From Gliomastix tumulicola (Eukaryota > Ascomycota > Sordariomycetes > Hypocreales > Bionectriaceae): DNA of 64,000 bases. The notes under the pieces were generated by a model. That model did not search any database. It saw nothing but the letters and a program-made list of their open reading frames with translations, and was not told the DNA's origin. Below are positions 11,797 to 24,100 of the stretch, piece after piece (position 1 is the stretch's first letter; every line of letters begins with the position of its first letter). The position numbers and the translations under genes were made by a program. The stretch is from NCBI GenBank assembly GCA_001599755.1, contig BCHX01000005.1:566800-630799 (forward strand), written 5' to 3'.

Positions 11797-12490
11797 GTGC
11801 CTGGTGTGTTGGCAAAGTGCTGAGGCGTCCGCAACGTGTCTGAGGCATCTTTGAAGCGTTTGAGCATCGTCTAGGTGCTTGAGGTGTTGACAGAGTGCTT
11901 GAGGTGTTGACAAAGTGCTTGAGGCGTCGGTACAGTATTCAAGGTATTGACAAGTTGTCTAGGCATTGGCAAGTTGTCCGAGGCATTGTNNNNNNNNNNN
12001 NNNNNNNNNNNNNNNNNNNNNNNNNNNNNNNNNNNNNNNNNNNNNNNNNNNNNNNNNNNNNNNNNNNNNNNNNNNNNNNNNNNNNNNNNNNNNNNNNNNN
12101 NNNNNNNNNNNNNNNNNNNNNNNNNNNNNNNNNNNNNNNNNNNNNNNNNNNNNNNNNNNNNNNNNNNNNNNNNNNNNNNNNNNNNNNNNNNNNNNNNNNN
12201 NNNNNNNNNNNNNNNNNNNNNNNNNNNNNNNNNNNNNNNNNNNNNNNNNNNNNNNNNNNNNNNNNNNNNNNNNNNNNNNNNNNNNNNNNNNNNNNNNNNN
12301 NNNNNNNNNNNNNNNNNNNNNNNNTGTTGACAAAGTGCTTGAGGCGTCGGTACAGTATTCAAGGTATTGACAAGTTGTCTAGGCATTGGCAAGTTGTCCG
12401 AGGCATTGTCACGTTGTCTAGGCATTGGCAAGTTGTCTAGGCATTATCTCGTTGTCTGAGGTGTGGGCAAAGTGTCTGAGGCTCGAGGCA
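11797..12490. repeat. Degenerate 20-bp minisatellite containing an assembly gap
   Basis: Units of 19-21 bp follow one another, with the pattern GAGGYRTTGRCAAAGTGCTT or AGGCATTGGCAAGTTGTCT. They begin just after atg3 at about 11797 and fade out near 12490. About 85 bases directly left of the gap are repeated identically on its right side, so the gap lies inside the array and its true length is unknown. The array sits in the 3' flank of atg3. Confidence 0.88.
11990..12324. other. Assembly gap (335 N)
   Basis: The run of N is flanked on both sides by the same minisatellite sequence, which points to a repeat collapse or an unspanned array rather than a missing gene. Confidence 0.99.
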
Positions 12491-13053
12491 CCAGAGGCAC
12501 CCGACACACCAGCAAGACTGCACGAGGGGCGGATAACGCGTCAAGACGAGAACACGAGACGAGGAACATATCAGCGCGCGTGTTACTGCTGCTCTGTAGA
12601 CAGCTAAATGTATTTCATGGCCTGCTATCAAGCCTGATAAACTGATGGACCCCTGTTCGTAACGAGCGAGCCACTTGGCCCGGCCCTCTTTGAACAAAGT
12701 CTCACGAAAAGAAGCCATGAAAATGACTTCCGAGTTTCCTCCCAAAAGATGTGTGCTTGTTCCCTCCCTTTCCTTCCAGTGAATCCCGTGAAACTCCTCG
12801 CCATCTACCCTTCCCGCTGAACAGAAACCGACGCAAACAATCTCTATGATCATAATGATGGTGATGGTGGTGGTGGTGGGCATCTCTGCGCCCTTGCAAT
12901 TTTGAATGCCTCCGTGAAAAAGGGGCTCCCGACGCTCTGCGCATGACAACAAAGAAGAAAGACAAACGATGGGGGGGTATTTCGTAAACGAATCCTGCGC
13001 ACAGGTAATGACAAAGTAGGAAATGGTAAGACGAGTAGAGTAATGGTCGTAGC

Positions 13054-13090
13054 GTTGTTGACGTTGACGTTGACGTTGACGTTGACGCTG
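13054..13090. repeat. Hexanucleotide repeat (GTTGAC)n
   Basis: Five to six near-perfect copies of a 6-bp unit lie in the non-coding flank just downstream of the coiled-coil gene. Confidence 0.9.
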
Positions 13091-13307
13091 ATATGGTACG
13101 TGTTGAGTGGTGACTGAAGAGAGCCCGGGACGCTGTTCATCCCTGGTCTTCGTCTGCTCGCTCAGGGGAAGATCCGCTCAGTGATCTTTGCATCTCTTTG
13201 CGAAGGTTGCTGCTCAGCATGACGCCCGGCAGAGACCTCAGACGCGGCTCAGGCGTAGCGGGCTCTATGGCCTGCCTCGGATCGACGGCCGCCGCCAAGG
13301 TGGCATC

Positions 13308-15353
13308 CTAGGCCATGCCGAACGGCGCTCCAAAGTTGGTGGTGCTCTTAAGCTTGAGGGGAATCTCGGCCTCCATGCCCTTGCGGCCACCGCCGCCGCC
13401 GCCGCCGCCTTCACCCTCGGCCCCGGCAGCAGCCTGGGCACTAGGATCATGCGACGCGTCACCGCCGACAGGGGCGACCTCTCGTAAGGCCTCGAGGCCT
13501 GACGATGATCCGGCTGTCTCCTCTTCGTCGAGAGCTGCCCGCATGACGGTTGGGAGTGCATCTCTGCCCTGGCTGATGGGCTCAAGCTTCTTGTTGACCT
13601 GATCCCAGAAGATCTCATCCTGGGCGGGGATGTTCTTGATCATCAGAGGCCCCTTGAGCTTGACATCGTCCTCGGGCTCCATCACCTCCTCAGGGAGACC
13701 CAGGTCAAGACCGTCGTCGGGACCGTCGTCGAGACAATCAATGAGGCCGGCCTTGGCTTTGCTGCGGTCGACAGCCTTGTCGGCGGCTCGTTCAGTCTCC
13801 TCGTTGGCCTCAGCTGGAGGAGCATCAAGAGCAGGAGCCGAGGCCTGACCCGAGGCCTGACCCGAGACCTGACCCGAGGCTGAAGCTGGGCCAGAGACGG
13901 AGATGGAGGCTTGTCCGGATGTCTCATCGTCCTGGGGAGCGCCGGTGCTGCTGGCGGCAATACTCATGGTTGGGAAGAGAGAGAGCGAATGGTTGGGCGT
14001 GTGGCCGGCATGCATGGTGAGACGCCTCGACTCTTCGGCCTGCAGGACCTGAAAGGTGTGATGATCCTTGGACGATAGACGCTTGATGGCATTAGGCCGG
14101 GGCTTCTCGGCCAGCGTCTGGTTCGTGACGGCCGGCGGCGGCGAAACAGCTGGCGAGCCGTTGGCGGCGGACTCGTTGGCTCCTCCGAACGTGTACTTCT
14201 GAACGGCCGTGGCCTTGAGAGGGATGCCCTCGAGCTTGGGATCGACCTCCTGTACATCGATGACGGGGACGGGCGAACCGCTCTCGTCGGTCGAGGAGTT
14301 GAGGAAGTCCTTGACGTGGGACGTCTGGGGCTGCATCCTCGGATCGAGCGGGATGAAGGGCGAAGACTCGGGCGGCTGCCCGGTTGGCGAAGTCCTGGAG
14401 CTACCGGGTTTCGCAAAGTGAGGCCGTCGTGAGGCTCCGTCTAGGCCGGGAGGCAGGGTGAACGGGTCAGCCTCAGCGGGAAGCGGTTGCTGGTGATGGA
14501 TGATGGACTGGGACAGCAGCGAGTGTGAGGCGGTCTGCTGGGCCAGCGACAGGTGGCGTGGATGCGGATGCGGATGCGGATGCGAGAGAGGCTGCTGAGA
14601 CTGTCCAGACAGGCCGACGTGACCGCTGCTGAAGCCGGCGGGGGCAGACGCAGCAGACGCAGCAGACGCATTGGACGTGTCGACGCTGGCGGCGCGCAGG
14701 CTTTCGCGGGGCGAGACGACGCCGGTGATCTGGACGCTCTGTGCGGCGACGGCCTTGAGGGTGTGGTTCTCGCCCTCGAGGCGCTGGATGCGCTCCTTGA
14801 GGACCTGCATCTCGCGCAGCATGGCGGCCTTCTCGTTCTCCCAGCCCTCGCGGACCTCCTCCATGATGACGCGCTCCTCCTGGTAGACCTCCTCTGCGCG
14901 GCGCCGGTTGGCCTCGAGGTAGTTGCGCTCCGCCTCCCAGGCCTCGCGGATGAGGGCGTTCTGCTGGGCGAGCCTCTGGACGAGGTGGTGGTTGTGGTGG
15001 CCCACGGACTGCGGCAGGGCGGCGGAATCGGCGGATACGGATCGGTAGAGAACGGCGGCACCGTGGACGTCGGCGGGCGGGAGGATGGGAGGGGAGTTCC
15101 GTCTGGCTGCCGACTTTGTGGGCGAGAGGTGTGTCGATGATCTCGGGACGGTGGCGGACTGGACCATGGACTGGTAGATGTAGTTGTTGTTGTTTGCGGG
15201 ATGAGGAGGAGGAGGAGGAGGAGGAGGGGGAAAGCCGGTGTGGTTGAGAGAGGCGTGGTATGGGCGTGCGAGGTCGTGGAAGGAGGAGTGATGGCGGTTG
15301 CTGTCAGAGGGCAGGAAGCCGTCCTCGGCCAGGTTGGAGCTGATGCTGATCAT
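13308..15353 (-). CDS. Conserved-looking coiled-coil protein of unknown function; frame continues past the TAG
   Basis: A single exon from the ATG at 15353 codes 681 residues. A run of prolines (42-50) is followed by a strong coiled coil at about 124-203 (for example RRRAEEVYQEERVIMEEV). Long Ser/Pro/Ala-rich linkers follow, then HPHPHPHP, a repeated SGQAS tract, and a C-terminal block with KGPLMIKNIPAQDEIFWDQ and KLEPI that looks conserved. I do not recognise a function; a structural or scaffold role is a guess. The TAG at 13308-13310 follows FGAPFGMA. Directly after it the same frame stays open for 56 more codons (to a TGA at 13137-13139) with protein-like content: DATLAAAVDPRQAIEP, LPGVMLSSNLRKEMQRSLSG. 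The stop may therefore be a mutation, an error or a readthrough site. The alternative is a weak-donor intron ending at this TAG. Confidence 0.85.
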   Translation of the reverse strand: MISISSNLAEDGFLPSDSNRHHSSFHDLARPYHASLNHTGFPPPPPPPPPHPANNNNYIYQSMVQSATVPRSSTHLSPTKSAARRNSPPILPPADVHGAAVLYRSVSADSAALPQSVGHHNHHLVQRLAQQNALIREAWEAERNYLEANRRRAEEVYQEERVIMEEVREGWENEKAAMLREMQVLKERIQRLEGENHTLKAVAAQSVQITGVVSPRESLRAASVDTSNASAASAASAPAGFSSGHVGLSGQSQQPLSHPHPHPHPRHLSLAQQTASHSLLSQSIIHHQQPLPAEADPFTLPPGLDGASRRPHFAKPGSSRTSPTGQPPESSPFIPLDPRMQPQTSHVKDFLNSSTDESGSPVPVIDVQEVDPKLEGIPLKATAVQKYTFGGANESAANGSPAVSPPPAVTNQTLAEKPRPNAIKRLSSKDHHTFQVLQAEESRRLTMHAGHTPNHSLSLFPTMSIAASSTGAPQDDETSGQASISVSGPASASGQVSGQASGQASAPALDAPPAEANEETERAADKAVDRSKAKAGLIDCLDDGPDDGLDLGLPEEVMEPEDDVKLKGPLMIKNIPAQDEIFWDQVNKKLEPISQGRDALPTVMRAALDEEETAGSSSGLEALREVAPVGGDASHDPSAQAAAGAEGEGGGGGGGGRKGMEAEIPLKLKSTTNFGAPFGMA

Positions 15354-16344
15354 GGCTTGACCTGGCGGTGATGCATGGGGGACAATGCGGGTGAATGGTC
15401 ATGGAATCGTGGAATCGTGGGAATATGACGCAGGCGTTGCGCGGGTAATATCTGGATGGATAGGTAGATAGGGAGCAGGCGGGAGACGCGAAAATGTGGT
15501 TAATCCTTGCCGAGAAGCTATGATGTGGTGATGGGCATTAGTTATTAGGCCGAGTTGAGTTGAATGACGGGACAGGCAATGAATGACAGGGGCCAGTCAA
15601 TTGCAATTGCAGGCTCCGTCAGCGGGAGTCAGTGGTGCTGTCGACTCCACTTGGTTTGGCTGCCGTGGAGCGCGTGCCTGGATCGGTCGCCGTTGGAGTT
15701 GCACTGTCTGACTTCTGACTTGGTGTGGTTGGTGGTGGTGGTGGCGCTTGGTGGTGGTGTGCCTGGCGTTGCGGGTGCTGGTGGGTAATACCGCAGAGGT
15801 ACCGTAGAGTAAGGTGCTGTAGAGGTACCGTAGAGGTAAGGTAGGCACTGGGTGCTGCCGTGTATTGAGTTCTGCTGCTGGTTGCGTGAGGGATTAAGGT
15901 TTCAGCGTCGAATCTCCCCCGACCGACTCGATGCGATGATGATGATGGCAGTCAGATCAACAACGCACCAGACGGATTCGAAAAAAGATCAATGTCGGAG
16001 ATGCCTGCTTTAGTACCGTCCAGGCACATCCCAGGAAAAGTCCGCTTATTCTCCAAATGCCTGCCGCCCACTCAGGGCCACTTCTGCGAGCAGCGGCCAG
16101 CCTAGCCTGCCTAGCCTCAAAGCGTGCCAATGCCTGTAATGCCTGCAATGCCTGCAATGCGGCCTGACCCGTCGTCGTCCGTTGCCGCGACTCGCAAATT
16201 CACACAACTGGCCCCCCCTGTGCTCCTGCTCGCGCCAATGCTCCGAGTCGACCGACCGACCGCCGTCCGTTTGTGTCGTGGCACCAGCAGCCAGTCCCAA
16301 CCCAACGGTTCACGCGTCAATAACAGCCTGCCACGTCAGTCGCC

Positions 16345-16370
16345 AGGAACAGGAACAGGAACAGGAACAG
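16345..16370. repeat. Short tandem repeat (AGGAAC)4
   Basis: Four perfect hexamers plus two bases in non-coding sequence. A looser run of AATGCCTGC-type units lies close by at 16128-16165. Confidence 0.9.
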
Positions 16371-18589
16371 AGAGAGAGACCTTCACCGTCGTCGTCCCTC
16401 ATCTCCCACTCCCGAGACAAGGCCCGATCTCCAGCAACTACTGCAGCTAACATCCGCTAGTTAGCAGCCACTTTCGGGGTTCAGTCTATTGTCGACATGT
16501 GACCATGCCTTTTTTCTCTTTTTTCTGTTTCTCTCGGTTGGAGAAATGGACCGAGGCCGCTCTAGCTCCTTGTTCGAATCTTGAATCTCGAATAGGCGCC
16601 GCCAATCGAAACCCTTGGGATTATCGATGCTTGCTCTCTGCTGCTTTTCTTCTTGCTGCTGCTGCTGCTGCTCCTTCATGCATCCATGAGCTGCGTCTCG
16701 ACCCGCCGCTTTCCCCATCTCGTCTCGTCCAACGAATCCGTCCCACGTCTCCAATCCCGACCCAGGCCTAATCTTGCCCCCCTCCCTTTCGCCTCCTCTG
16801 CTCTGGTCTGCTCTGGTCTGCTCTGACCGACTCTCCATCAGTCGCTGCGGAGTAGCAACCACTCCCACCTCCTCTCTGTCCTCAGGGTCCAGATTTTTTT
16901 TCCTCGTGAGAGCCTGCCCTCCCAACTCTGTCGCTGTGGGGGGCCAATGCGACTCTTCATATTGCATCGCCAATAATCAAGCAATCCCCGCCTCCAACTT
17001 CCCTCCCGGGCCGAGTCTCCCTGATTACTCTTCAGTCCGCCTGACCCTTTCTCACCACCATGACCCCAACAACTTGTAATTGCCGGGCAGCTTTTAGCCT
17101 GTGGTGTGGTGTGTCTGTGTGTCTCCTGTCGTGTCGTGTCACGTCTTGTCACAACATCCCGTCTCATCACCTGTCGGGTCATCATACCTCCCCGTTCGGG
17201 CTCGATTGGCGCAACTCGTGCACCAACGCAAGCTGAACCGCGACAAATCACAGCTGAGCTGGTGGCGTGGCCAGGTTGCTTATCACCTTCCCCCCCTCGC
17301 CACGCCTACCCCGATATAGCTTCTGGGCCTAGAACGAGCCGCATGTCGTGCCAGAAGAAGTCGTGCTCACCCCCCGTCCACCCCCCCATGTCAATGTACT
17401 TGCAGACCGGTCCCTGATCATGGGGTGATTCTTGGCCGTCATATCGGCCCTGCCAATGATGGCCTTGCCACATCGGAGGTGTTGTGTGTGTCCCACTCCA
17501 TCGCTCTGGCATCCGGCTTTCATCACAGCAAGTCAAGCCGTCAGCACACCCTCCTTCTCAACTGGACCCCTTTGACCGTATTGCCAAGCGTGAAGAAGTG
17601 AGCAGGTTAAGCCGGGGAGCACTCCGGATACTGGCCCCTGAGACGTTGTCGTGGTCTAGCCCAGTTCTGTGTGCCATTGATGCAGCAACCAGAGGCCGGC
17701 ATCCTCCCTGTCCAGAGCAACTTCCAGGCCACGTATGTACTTCGTTTGTTCTCATAGCTGACTCCAGGCACTTGGATAAGGGAAATTTTAGCCCCCCCCC
17801 GCAGACCCGACTGACATGCGTTTAGGCATGACATGCAGACTGCAGACAAGGATAGGGGCCTGACCGTCGGCTAATCCTGTCGGAACGGAACCGTAGAACG
17901 CTGAAGAGGCCACACAAGACTGCGGTCTGCTCGGCTGAAACTCCCGATCAAGTCCGTCGACGGTAGGGTATCAGCAACAAGATGCGTGCCAGCTTGTAGT
18001 CGAAAGGGCCAGTGTACGTGACCTCCGTCTAGATCTGCCGAAGATGATAGAACCGTGATATTCCGGTAGAACGCAAGCATTGATGGGTAATGTTGGACTG
18101 CAAATGCCCAGCATAGCAAGGGCAGCGGTTCGACAGGCTCGATAGGAACCGGACTGCCTGCGGTATTAACTGAAATATGCTGACCCCCAACAACGCCAGA
18201 GGTGCGACTCTTTCCTTGTCGCTGGCTGACACTGCTTCCAAGCTTGCCGGGCGTTCGAGTAGAATGCATATCAAGCCGAGATGGTCCGGCTGAACGTAGC
18301 TTATTTAGCTTTGTTGCTCAGCGGAGACGTCGTGTCGACTCTTGTCATGACTGTATGAAACGACTTGGAGAGTCTGTCCGCAACTTCACATCATCAACAC
18401 CGGTTTGGCATTCTATGCCTCGAACACGTGGCCACTTCGTCTCTTTGTTCTCATAGTCTGCAGCTTCAAGTTCAGAAAGTCGATTCAACTCCCTTGTACC
18501 GAGGCTTTTTGAAACCGTGCGGGCACACGATAGCTGAGGTACGTGATTCTCCGGTGCCAAACTTAGAGCAAGAACGTTATTGCTCGCTC

Positions 18590-19290
18590 TTGAGTACGTA
18601 TCTGAAGCAATTCTTCACGTCGTTCGAGTGGCTTCTTCTCCTATTCGGATCGATCGGTCGGCTTTCGCTCTCTAGTAGGTTTCTTGAGTGATTATTGGAT
18701 CGGGAGGCTAATTTCTTGCCCTCTTATTCGCATCGGCCGGGAAAACTTCTTAGTTCCTTATCTGTTTTGCAAGGTGATTCGGGTCGATCGATCGGGTTCT
18801 TGCGCTCTCTCATTCACATCGGTCGTTCGTCGGGGTCTCTGGTATGACTCTCAAGGATCACCCGCGGGGAAATTGATCGGTTTCTGATTCTCTTCTACAC
18901 CTCGGCCGCGCAGTTTCCTGCTCTTGTGCATGTTTCTTGGATGTTTCTTTGGTATCGGACGATCGGTGTTGCTGCTCCTCGGTATATACGTTTCGGGCAC
19001 TTATTGACATCGACCGGGTTCTTGGGAGTTCTCTTGTATACGCGTCGAGCAATTGTTTGTATCAGTCAGTCGATATCTGACCCTCTTATGAATCCTAGGT
19101 AGACTTCTCTTCGGCTGGTATGTCTTTTGCTCTCTCTGGTATGTGTCCCAAGTACCACTCTCATCAACTGGTCAGTTCCTTGCTCTTTTGTGTGTATATC
19201 ATGGGGAAGTTTCCACGTTGGTGCATTTCCTTCTTTCACTTTGGCATCATGATTGTCGAGCAGTTATTCGCATCGGCCGGTCAGTGACAC
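18590..19290. repeat. Old, degenerate tandem array with a unit of about 53 bp
   Basis: A motif resembling ATCGGNCGGTTCTTGCTCTCTTATTC recurs about a dozen times. Examples begin near 18651, 18700, 18731, 18785, 18816, 18871, 18900, 18952, 19007, 19060, 19109, 19163 and 19270. Spacing is mostly 49-55 bp, with some half steps of about 30 bp. No copies are identical and no open frame runs through it, so it looks like a decayed minisatellite. Confidence 0.6.
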
Positions 19291-21101
19291 CTTCAGAGAG
19301 TCAGCTTCGAGAAGAACCTCAGAGACTCAGACTCTGCCTCTTCTAGATGATCGTTGAGTCCGAACCCGCCCGCGCTGGCTTGAGGAGGAAATACGACGCT
19401 GTCCTAAATATCATTAGCGGCGAGACAAGGAACATGGACGGCAGCTTCTAGACTTCTAGCTTGGATGGCCTTCGTAGGATACGTTGTGCAAGTTTCTCCT
19501 GGCTGCTGTATCTATCCTGCAGTTGTAGTCAGCTCGGCAAAACAGCACACAACCAAGGACTCAAGCTTGTGAACGATGAGGCAGCAATGCAGGTCGCTCT
19601 ACAACCTTGTTAGAGAGAGTATTCAAATGCGCTAAATCACCTTTGCTAGTAGGCTGATATGTGTGTCTTCTTACATCATGGTTTTCGTTGGTAATGCCTC
19701 TCTTCCATGACCAAGACCAAGCCTCATAACACTCTCGAGCTCATCAAGCTGACGAAACATGACACCGAGAAAGACTCTTCAGGCGTGTTCTTGGGGTCCG
19801 GATGACGAGGATGGTGTAGGAACTACTGGGATGGCGTAAAATTCTTGAGACGCGAGACTCCTCCGTAGAGAGCATGGGACTCTGTTTCTTCTCACGCTGG
19901 ATTAGCAACACTCCTTCACTGAAGATTGAATAGAAAAAAGAGTCAGTCTTCACAGGAAGTAGGCCCGTTCCTTTGGAGGAATCCAGAGAGTACAGCTTCA
20001 CGAATGGGAAGACAGAACAGAGGAAGAACGTCGACTTGGGAGGCGAGAACAACTCAATGTTGTGCAGACGAAGCCTCCATGTTGATGCTCTCCTTCTAGT
20101 TTGGGAAGCCCAAAGGAGGAGCACAAGAGATGCAATTCTTTGCGAAAGAGGAACAAAACCAGGTGGACGAGAACCAGTCTTCCGTGTGTGTCTTGATATG
20201 CCTCTCGTGGCTGCATGCTGGGAACCTCGAGCGTCTCGGTAAAAAAAAGACCAGGACGGATCAGAGAATCCAGCAGGAAAAGAACTCATTGGTTGAAGCT
20301 TGTGTGATATACGTCTTATGACAAAACACTCCTTGTGGTGGTTCAAGTCTCAAGAACTGCCGCGTGCGTTGAGGCCATGAGATCCCCGATGTTTGGCTGA
20401 TGGCAATCTCGCATCTTCCAGGGGCGGAAACGAGCGCATAAAGAAGCACTTCGTGGTGGAAGCAAATGTCGGTCGTGAAATGCTACAACTCGCAGAAACA
20501 TAATGTTGACCATTGGCCTGGTCAAAGAGAAACCTGCCTTTTGCTTAACCTGAAGCAGAGGCGGAGCAACTGCTCAGAGGGCTTTGCTTGAGTGAGTTGG
20601 AGAAGTGCCCAATAGTGTAAGCTTCACCGGAAAGAAGAGTGGCGATAAGAACCAGGAGGGCAAACCCGTCCACGTGCCGCCTGCGTCGGGGCGTCGTTTG
20701 TAAGCCCGTAGACATGAATGAGTCCCTGGGTCAGCCAGCACCGGTCATCACCTCTTGTGTTCATGCCCGCCACATCCCACCATGTCTCACATGAGCCGCA
20801 AAAGCCCGTGCTAACACGTGATGGAGAATGAGCCGCTCTAACCGAGAGACTCTCCTGTTGCACGTGTGCTTCACAAGGAAGATAGTCTTTGTTCTCGTTC
20901 GCGTTCAACGCGCGTAATGTTGCCAGCAGCAGTAATGCCAACCCGCGATCCTCAAGGCAGGCAGTCGAGCACATTTCATCGCCTTTCGGGGCTGACAGCC
21001 CCCAAGGTTGTGGCAAATCAGCAGGGGACGGCACGTAGTTGCCGAAAGAGATGTTGGGCTCTTGTCCTGGAAAAATGAGGGGAAGCAGCGCGAAAGGAAT
21101 G

Positions 21102-21122
21102 CCCCCCCCCCCCCCCCCCCCC
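21102..21122. repeat. Poly-C tract, 21 C
   Basis: An uninterrupted run of 21 C. An 18-G run follows at 21604-21621. Exact lengths of such runs are unreliable in most sequencing data. Confidence 0.95.
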
Positions 21123-24100
21123 TTTGGACGGCCGAGACGTGATGGTGTGTGCAGATCAGCAGGCTTCTCATGCAGGACGCCCTCCTTGGGAATCTCATGG
21201 GGCTGAAAGGTGGGAAACGGCGCGTGCCCCTCTGGTAAGATTTCGTAAAATGTTGAACGGACGTGTAAGTGGTGGCGTACATCGCCGGATAGCCGCCGTG
21301 GGGGTCCAATGGGAAGCTATTGCCAGCCGGGACCAGTGAGAGAGAGGCTCACCGATATCTGTTAGTCCGAAGCGGCTGACAATGTGGTGCGCGGCGTATT
21401 GGTTTCTATCGAGGCGGAATGGACAATGGACTGATGCCGCCGTACCACACTTGGGGATGTCATCCCTCAGACCCGCCCCGCAAAAGGCAAGGCCCGGCCT
21501 TGAATCTGAAGAAGGAAGAAGGGAGCTGAACATTGGAGGCGTTGTCTGGTCCTTTGCGGGGATCATCATCATGGCGGATGCACATGTGTCCCTGGGAGAT
21601 CTTGGGGGGGGGGGGGGGGGGCCTCGATGCTGACCGGTTCTGGTGCTCGTGCCGATACCCGTAGCGACGGGCTTTCCTGGTGTAGAGCACATGCAGCAAA
21701 AGTGTTGTTGTGCACTCAGACCCCAGCTCCGACGATGTGGCATCGACCAGCACACTGGGTTGTAACCCGCCGCCTTTCCGACGGCGTTGAGAGTCACGCT
21801 TGTGTGCACGACGTTATGACATCCTTGGGGAGTGTTTAGTGCACTCAAAGCGGAGTTCTCAGTGGTTGGTGTTGCTGCTCGGGATATCGGCATCGGGGGG
21901 CTTTGAACTTGGATGCCGTGATTTCATGAGATCCAGGATGGGACGCCACTTGACGAGCCAGGGTCACAGAAGAAATGGCGGTCGAGAGGAGGTCGGCTGG
22001 CTGCCACGGCAGACCCGTAGGCGGGAAGCTTCGGCTCCGTGACGGCCGTCATTCAAGGTGAAGCTGGCTTGGCGGAAAAGTCGCGAAGCTCGACGACATG
22101 CTTCTAAACATAGCCCGGAAGTCTTTTGCAGCCACAGGGGGAGGGAGGGGGCTTGGTTGGGCTGGGCTGCAGCGCCTGTGCTGTGTGGAGGACCAGCAGT
22201 CTTTGCGGTCTCGGTTTCACTTTGATGGGCCCTATGATGTCTGACCTATCAGTATTGAGTACCGAGAAGGCGTCAAGGGGTCTCGTACTGGCCCCAGAGC
22301 CATCGTGACCGCCTGCATGTGCTGGTGAGGCATTTTCCAGGTCTGTGGGCATTGAAGACGGCCCATTGAACTAGTAACTGAGGGGTTAGACTCAATTCAC
22401 TGATAGTTGGGGAACAGATGGACGAACGAACCTAAGTGGTGAGGGGAGCGAGTCGGGGAGAATTCCGGCCAAGCACGAATGAAGGGGCCAGCAGAAGGAT
22501 GCAATGCTGTGTGAACAACCTTGACCAACAGGCGGAACAGTCGACGCAGTCAGCATTCCGGTCTTTTTCGTAGAATTGCCGGCTTGAGAGCTGGCCAGCC
22601 CCAGGCTAAAGGACAAACGACGTGGGTGAAGGAGCAGCAGGTACGGAGAATAATCTCCCCAACGAGGCCGGCCGAAAGTTGAATTCCGCAACTGTAAATG
22701 AAGCAGCCCACACGAGGATGGGGGTACCATGACGGATATTAACCCAGCGAGTTGGGTGTCCCGAATGATGCAAAAAGATGGTGCCGGCTCAAGTAACCTT
22801 AAGTGCCAAGTCGTATTGGACAAATTGAGGTGCGCTCGATCAATGCCAAGTGGAAGTCTGGGAGAAAAACCGAGAAAAGATTTCAAATCCAGTTCTGCAG
22901 CTGCATTTCTCTGGAAGTCGCACCCCACGACGTGCCTTCCACCGCATGTCAACGTTGAAATCTTTGCGGAAGGTGGGCGCGTGAGGCAGGACAACTCGGT
23001 ACACAACCGATGGTGCCTGCCAATAAAAGCGGTTCAGTAAGCGTGCTCTTTCCCCAGCTATGATGTCGATACGCGTACGAATGGGGCGAGCGGGGTGGTA
23101 CTCTGTACGTACTGTACGTATTACCGACAAGCCCCTCCCCCTCCCCCCCACACGCTTTCCCTCAAGAAGTGGCAGCTGCATGTCGCCCTCCCTCCTTCCT
23201 TGCCACTTGCATTTTCAGGTTGGATGGACATGGGCTCGAAAAAATAAAACCCTTCAGCTGCAACCACGTCGCGCTGCAGTTTTCATTTGCAGTTACGAGT
23301 ACGAGACCGAGCCCATATCGCTCTGCGCACTGTGCGCATGATCAATCGTGATGACTTCATTTATCATCTCGCCATGTTGTTCCACGCCGCTCTTTTCTGC
23401 TGGGATCGCCAACTCACATTTCCAGTTAGCACCATGCTGACGAGTACCCAGCTGTCTTACCTTCACACGTTGCTCACGTTGTGCAGATGCATCGTCACAC
23501 TGGCTGACAATTGAGGATGAACCATTGGACTGCCTCATCAGTCGACTGCATCGAACCACTCTCACTTGGGTTGGTATGGGTTGCTGACAGTTTCTCTTGT
23601 CCTCCCCCTCCTCGCCAGAGCAGTCGAGGCGCCGCCACCCCCGAATGAGACATGCATGCATTCCGTTGCAGAAGCCCAGCTGAGACAGGCAGTTGCGAAG
23701 AGGATGCTCACACACACACACACACACACCACGCACAATGGGCGACACTACTAGCCAGTTACAGAGAGTGTGATGCACTCTGCAGTAGCCGGATCGAGTA
23801 CCCCTTTATGATCGCTTGGCGGAGGGGAATCATCCGTCCACCAGGACGATCCGCCCTCTCTGGCAGCCCAACCTCAACGGCCTCACAACGACGACCTTCC
23901 TCTTGGACCGAGATCTACGGCATGAGGAAGCACGCCAAAAGCACAGAGCAGAGGCTATTTCATTTAACCTTAAGCCCAAGGTTAAGCATAATCTGATGAG
24001 ACATGTCGTGTACTGTCGTGCAGCATTAGTTTTGCAGGAGGAGGCGAACGCCAATCCAGACCTGAGCGAGACATGGCAGCGTTCTGAGACCGACCCCCCT

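Noticed and set aside
11797..12490. CRISPR-like regular repeats
   Set aside because: Units are contiguous 20-bp copies without unique spacers, in a eukaryotic genome.
19744..20346. 200-codon minus-strand frame in the gene-poor region
   Set aside because: It has no motif, few acidic residues, no conserved-looking block and no paired exon nearby.
21195..21893. 232-codon minus-strand frame
   Set aside because: It runs through the poly-G tract as polyproline and otherwise has random-looking content.
22392..23006. 204-codon minus-strand frame
   Set aside because: No recognisable family and an Ser/Leu/Pro-rich content expected by chance.
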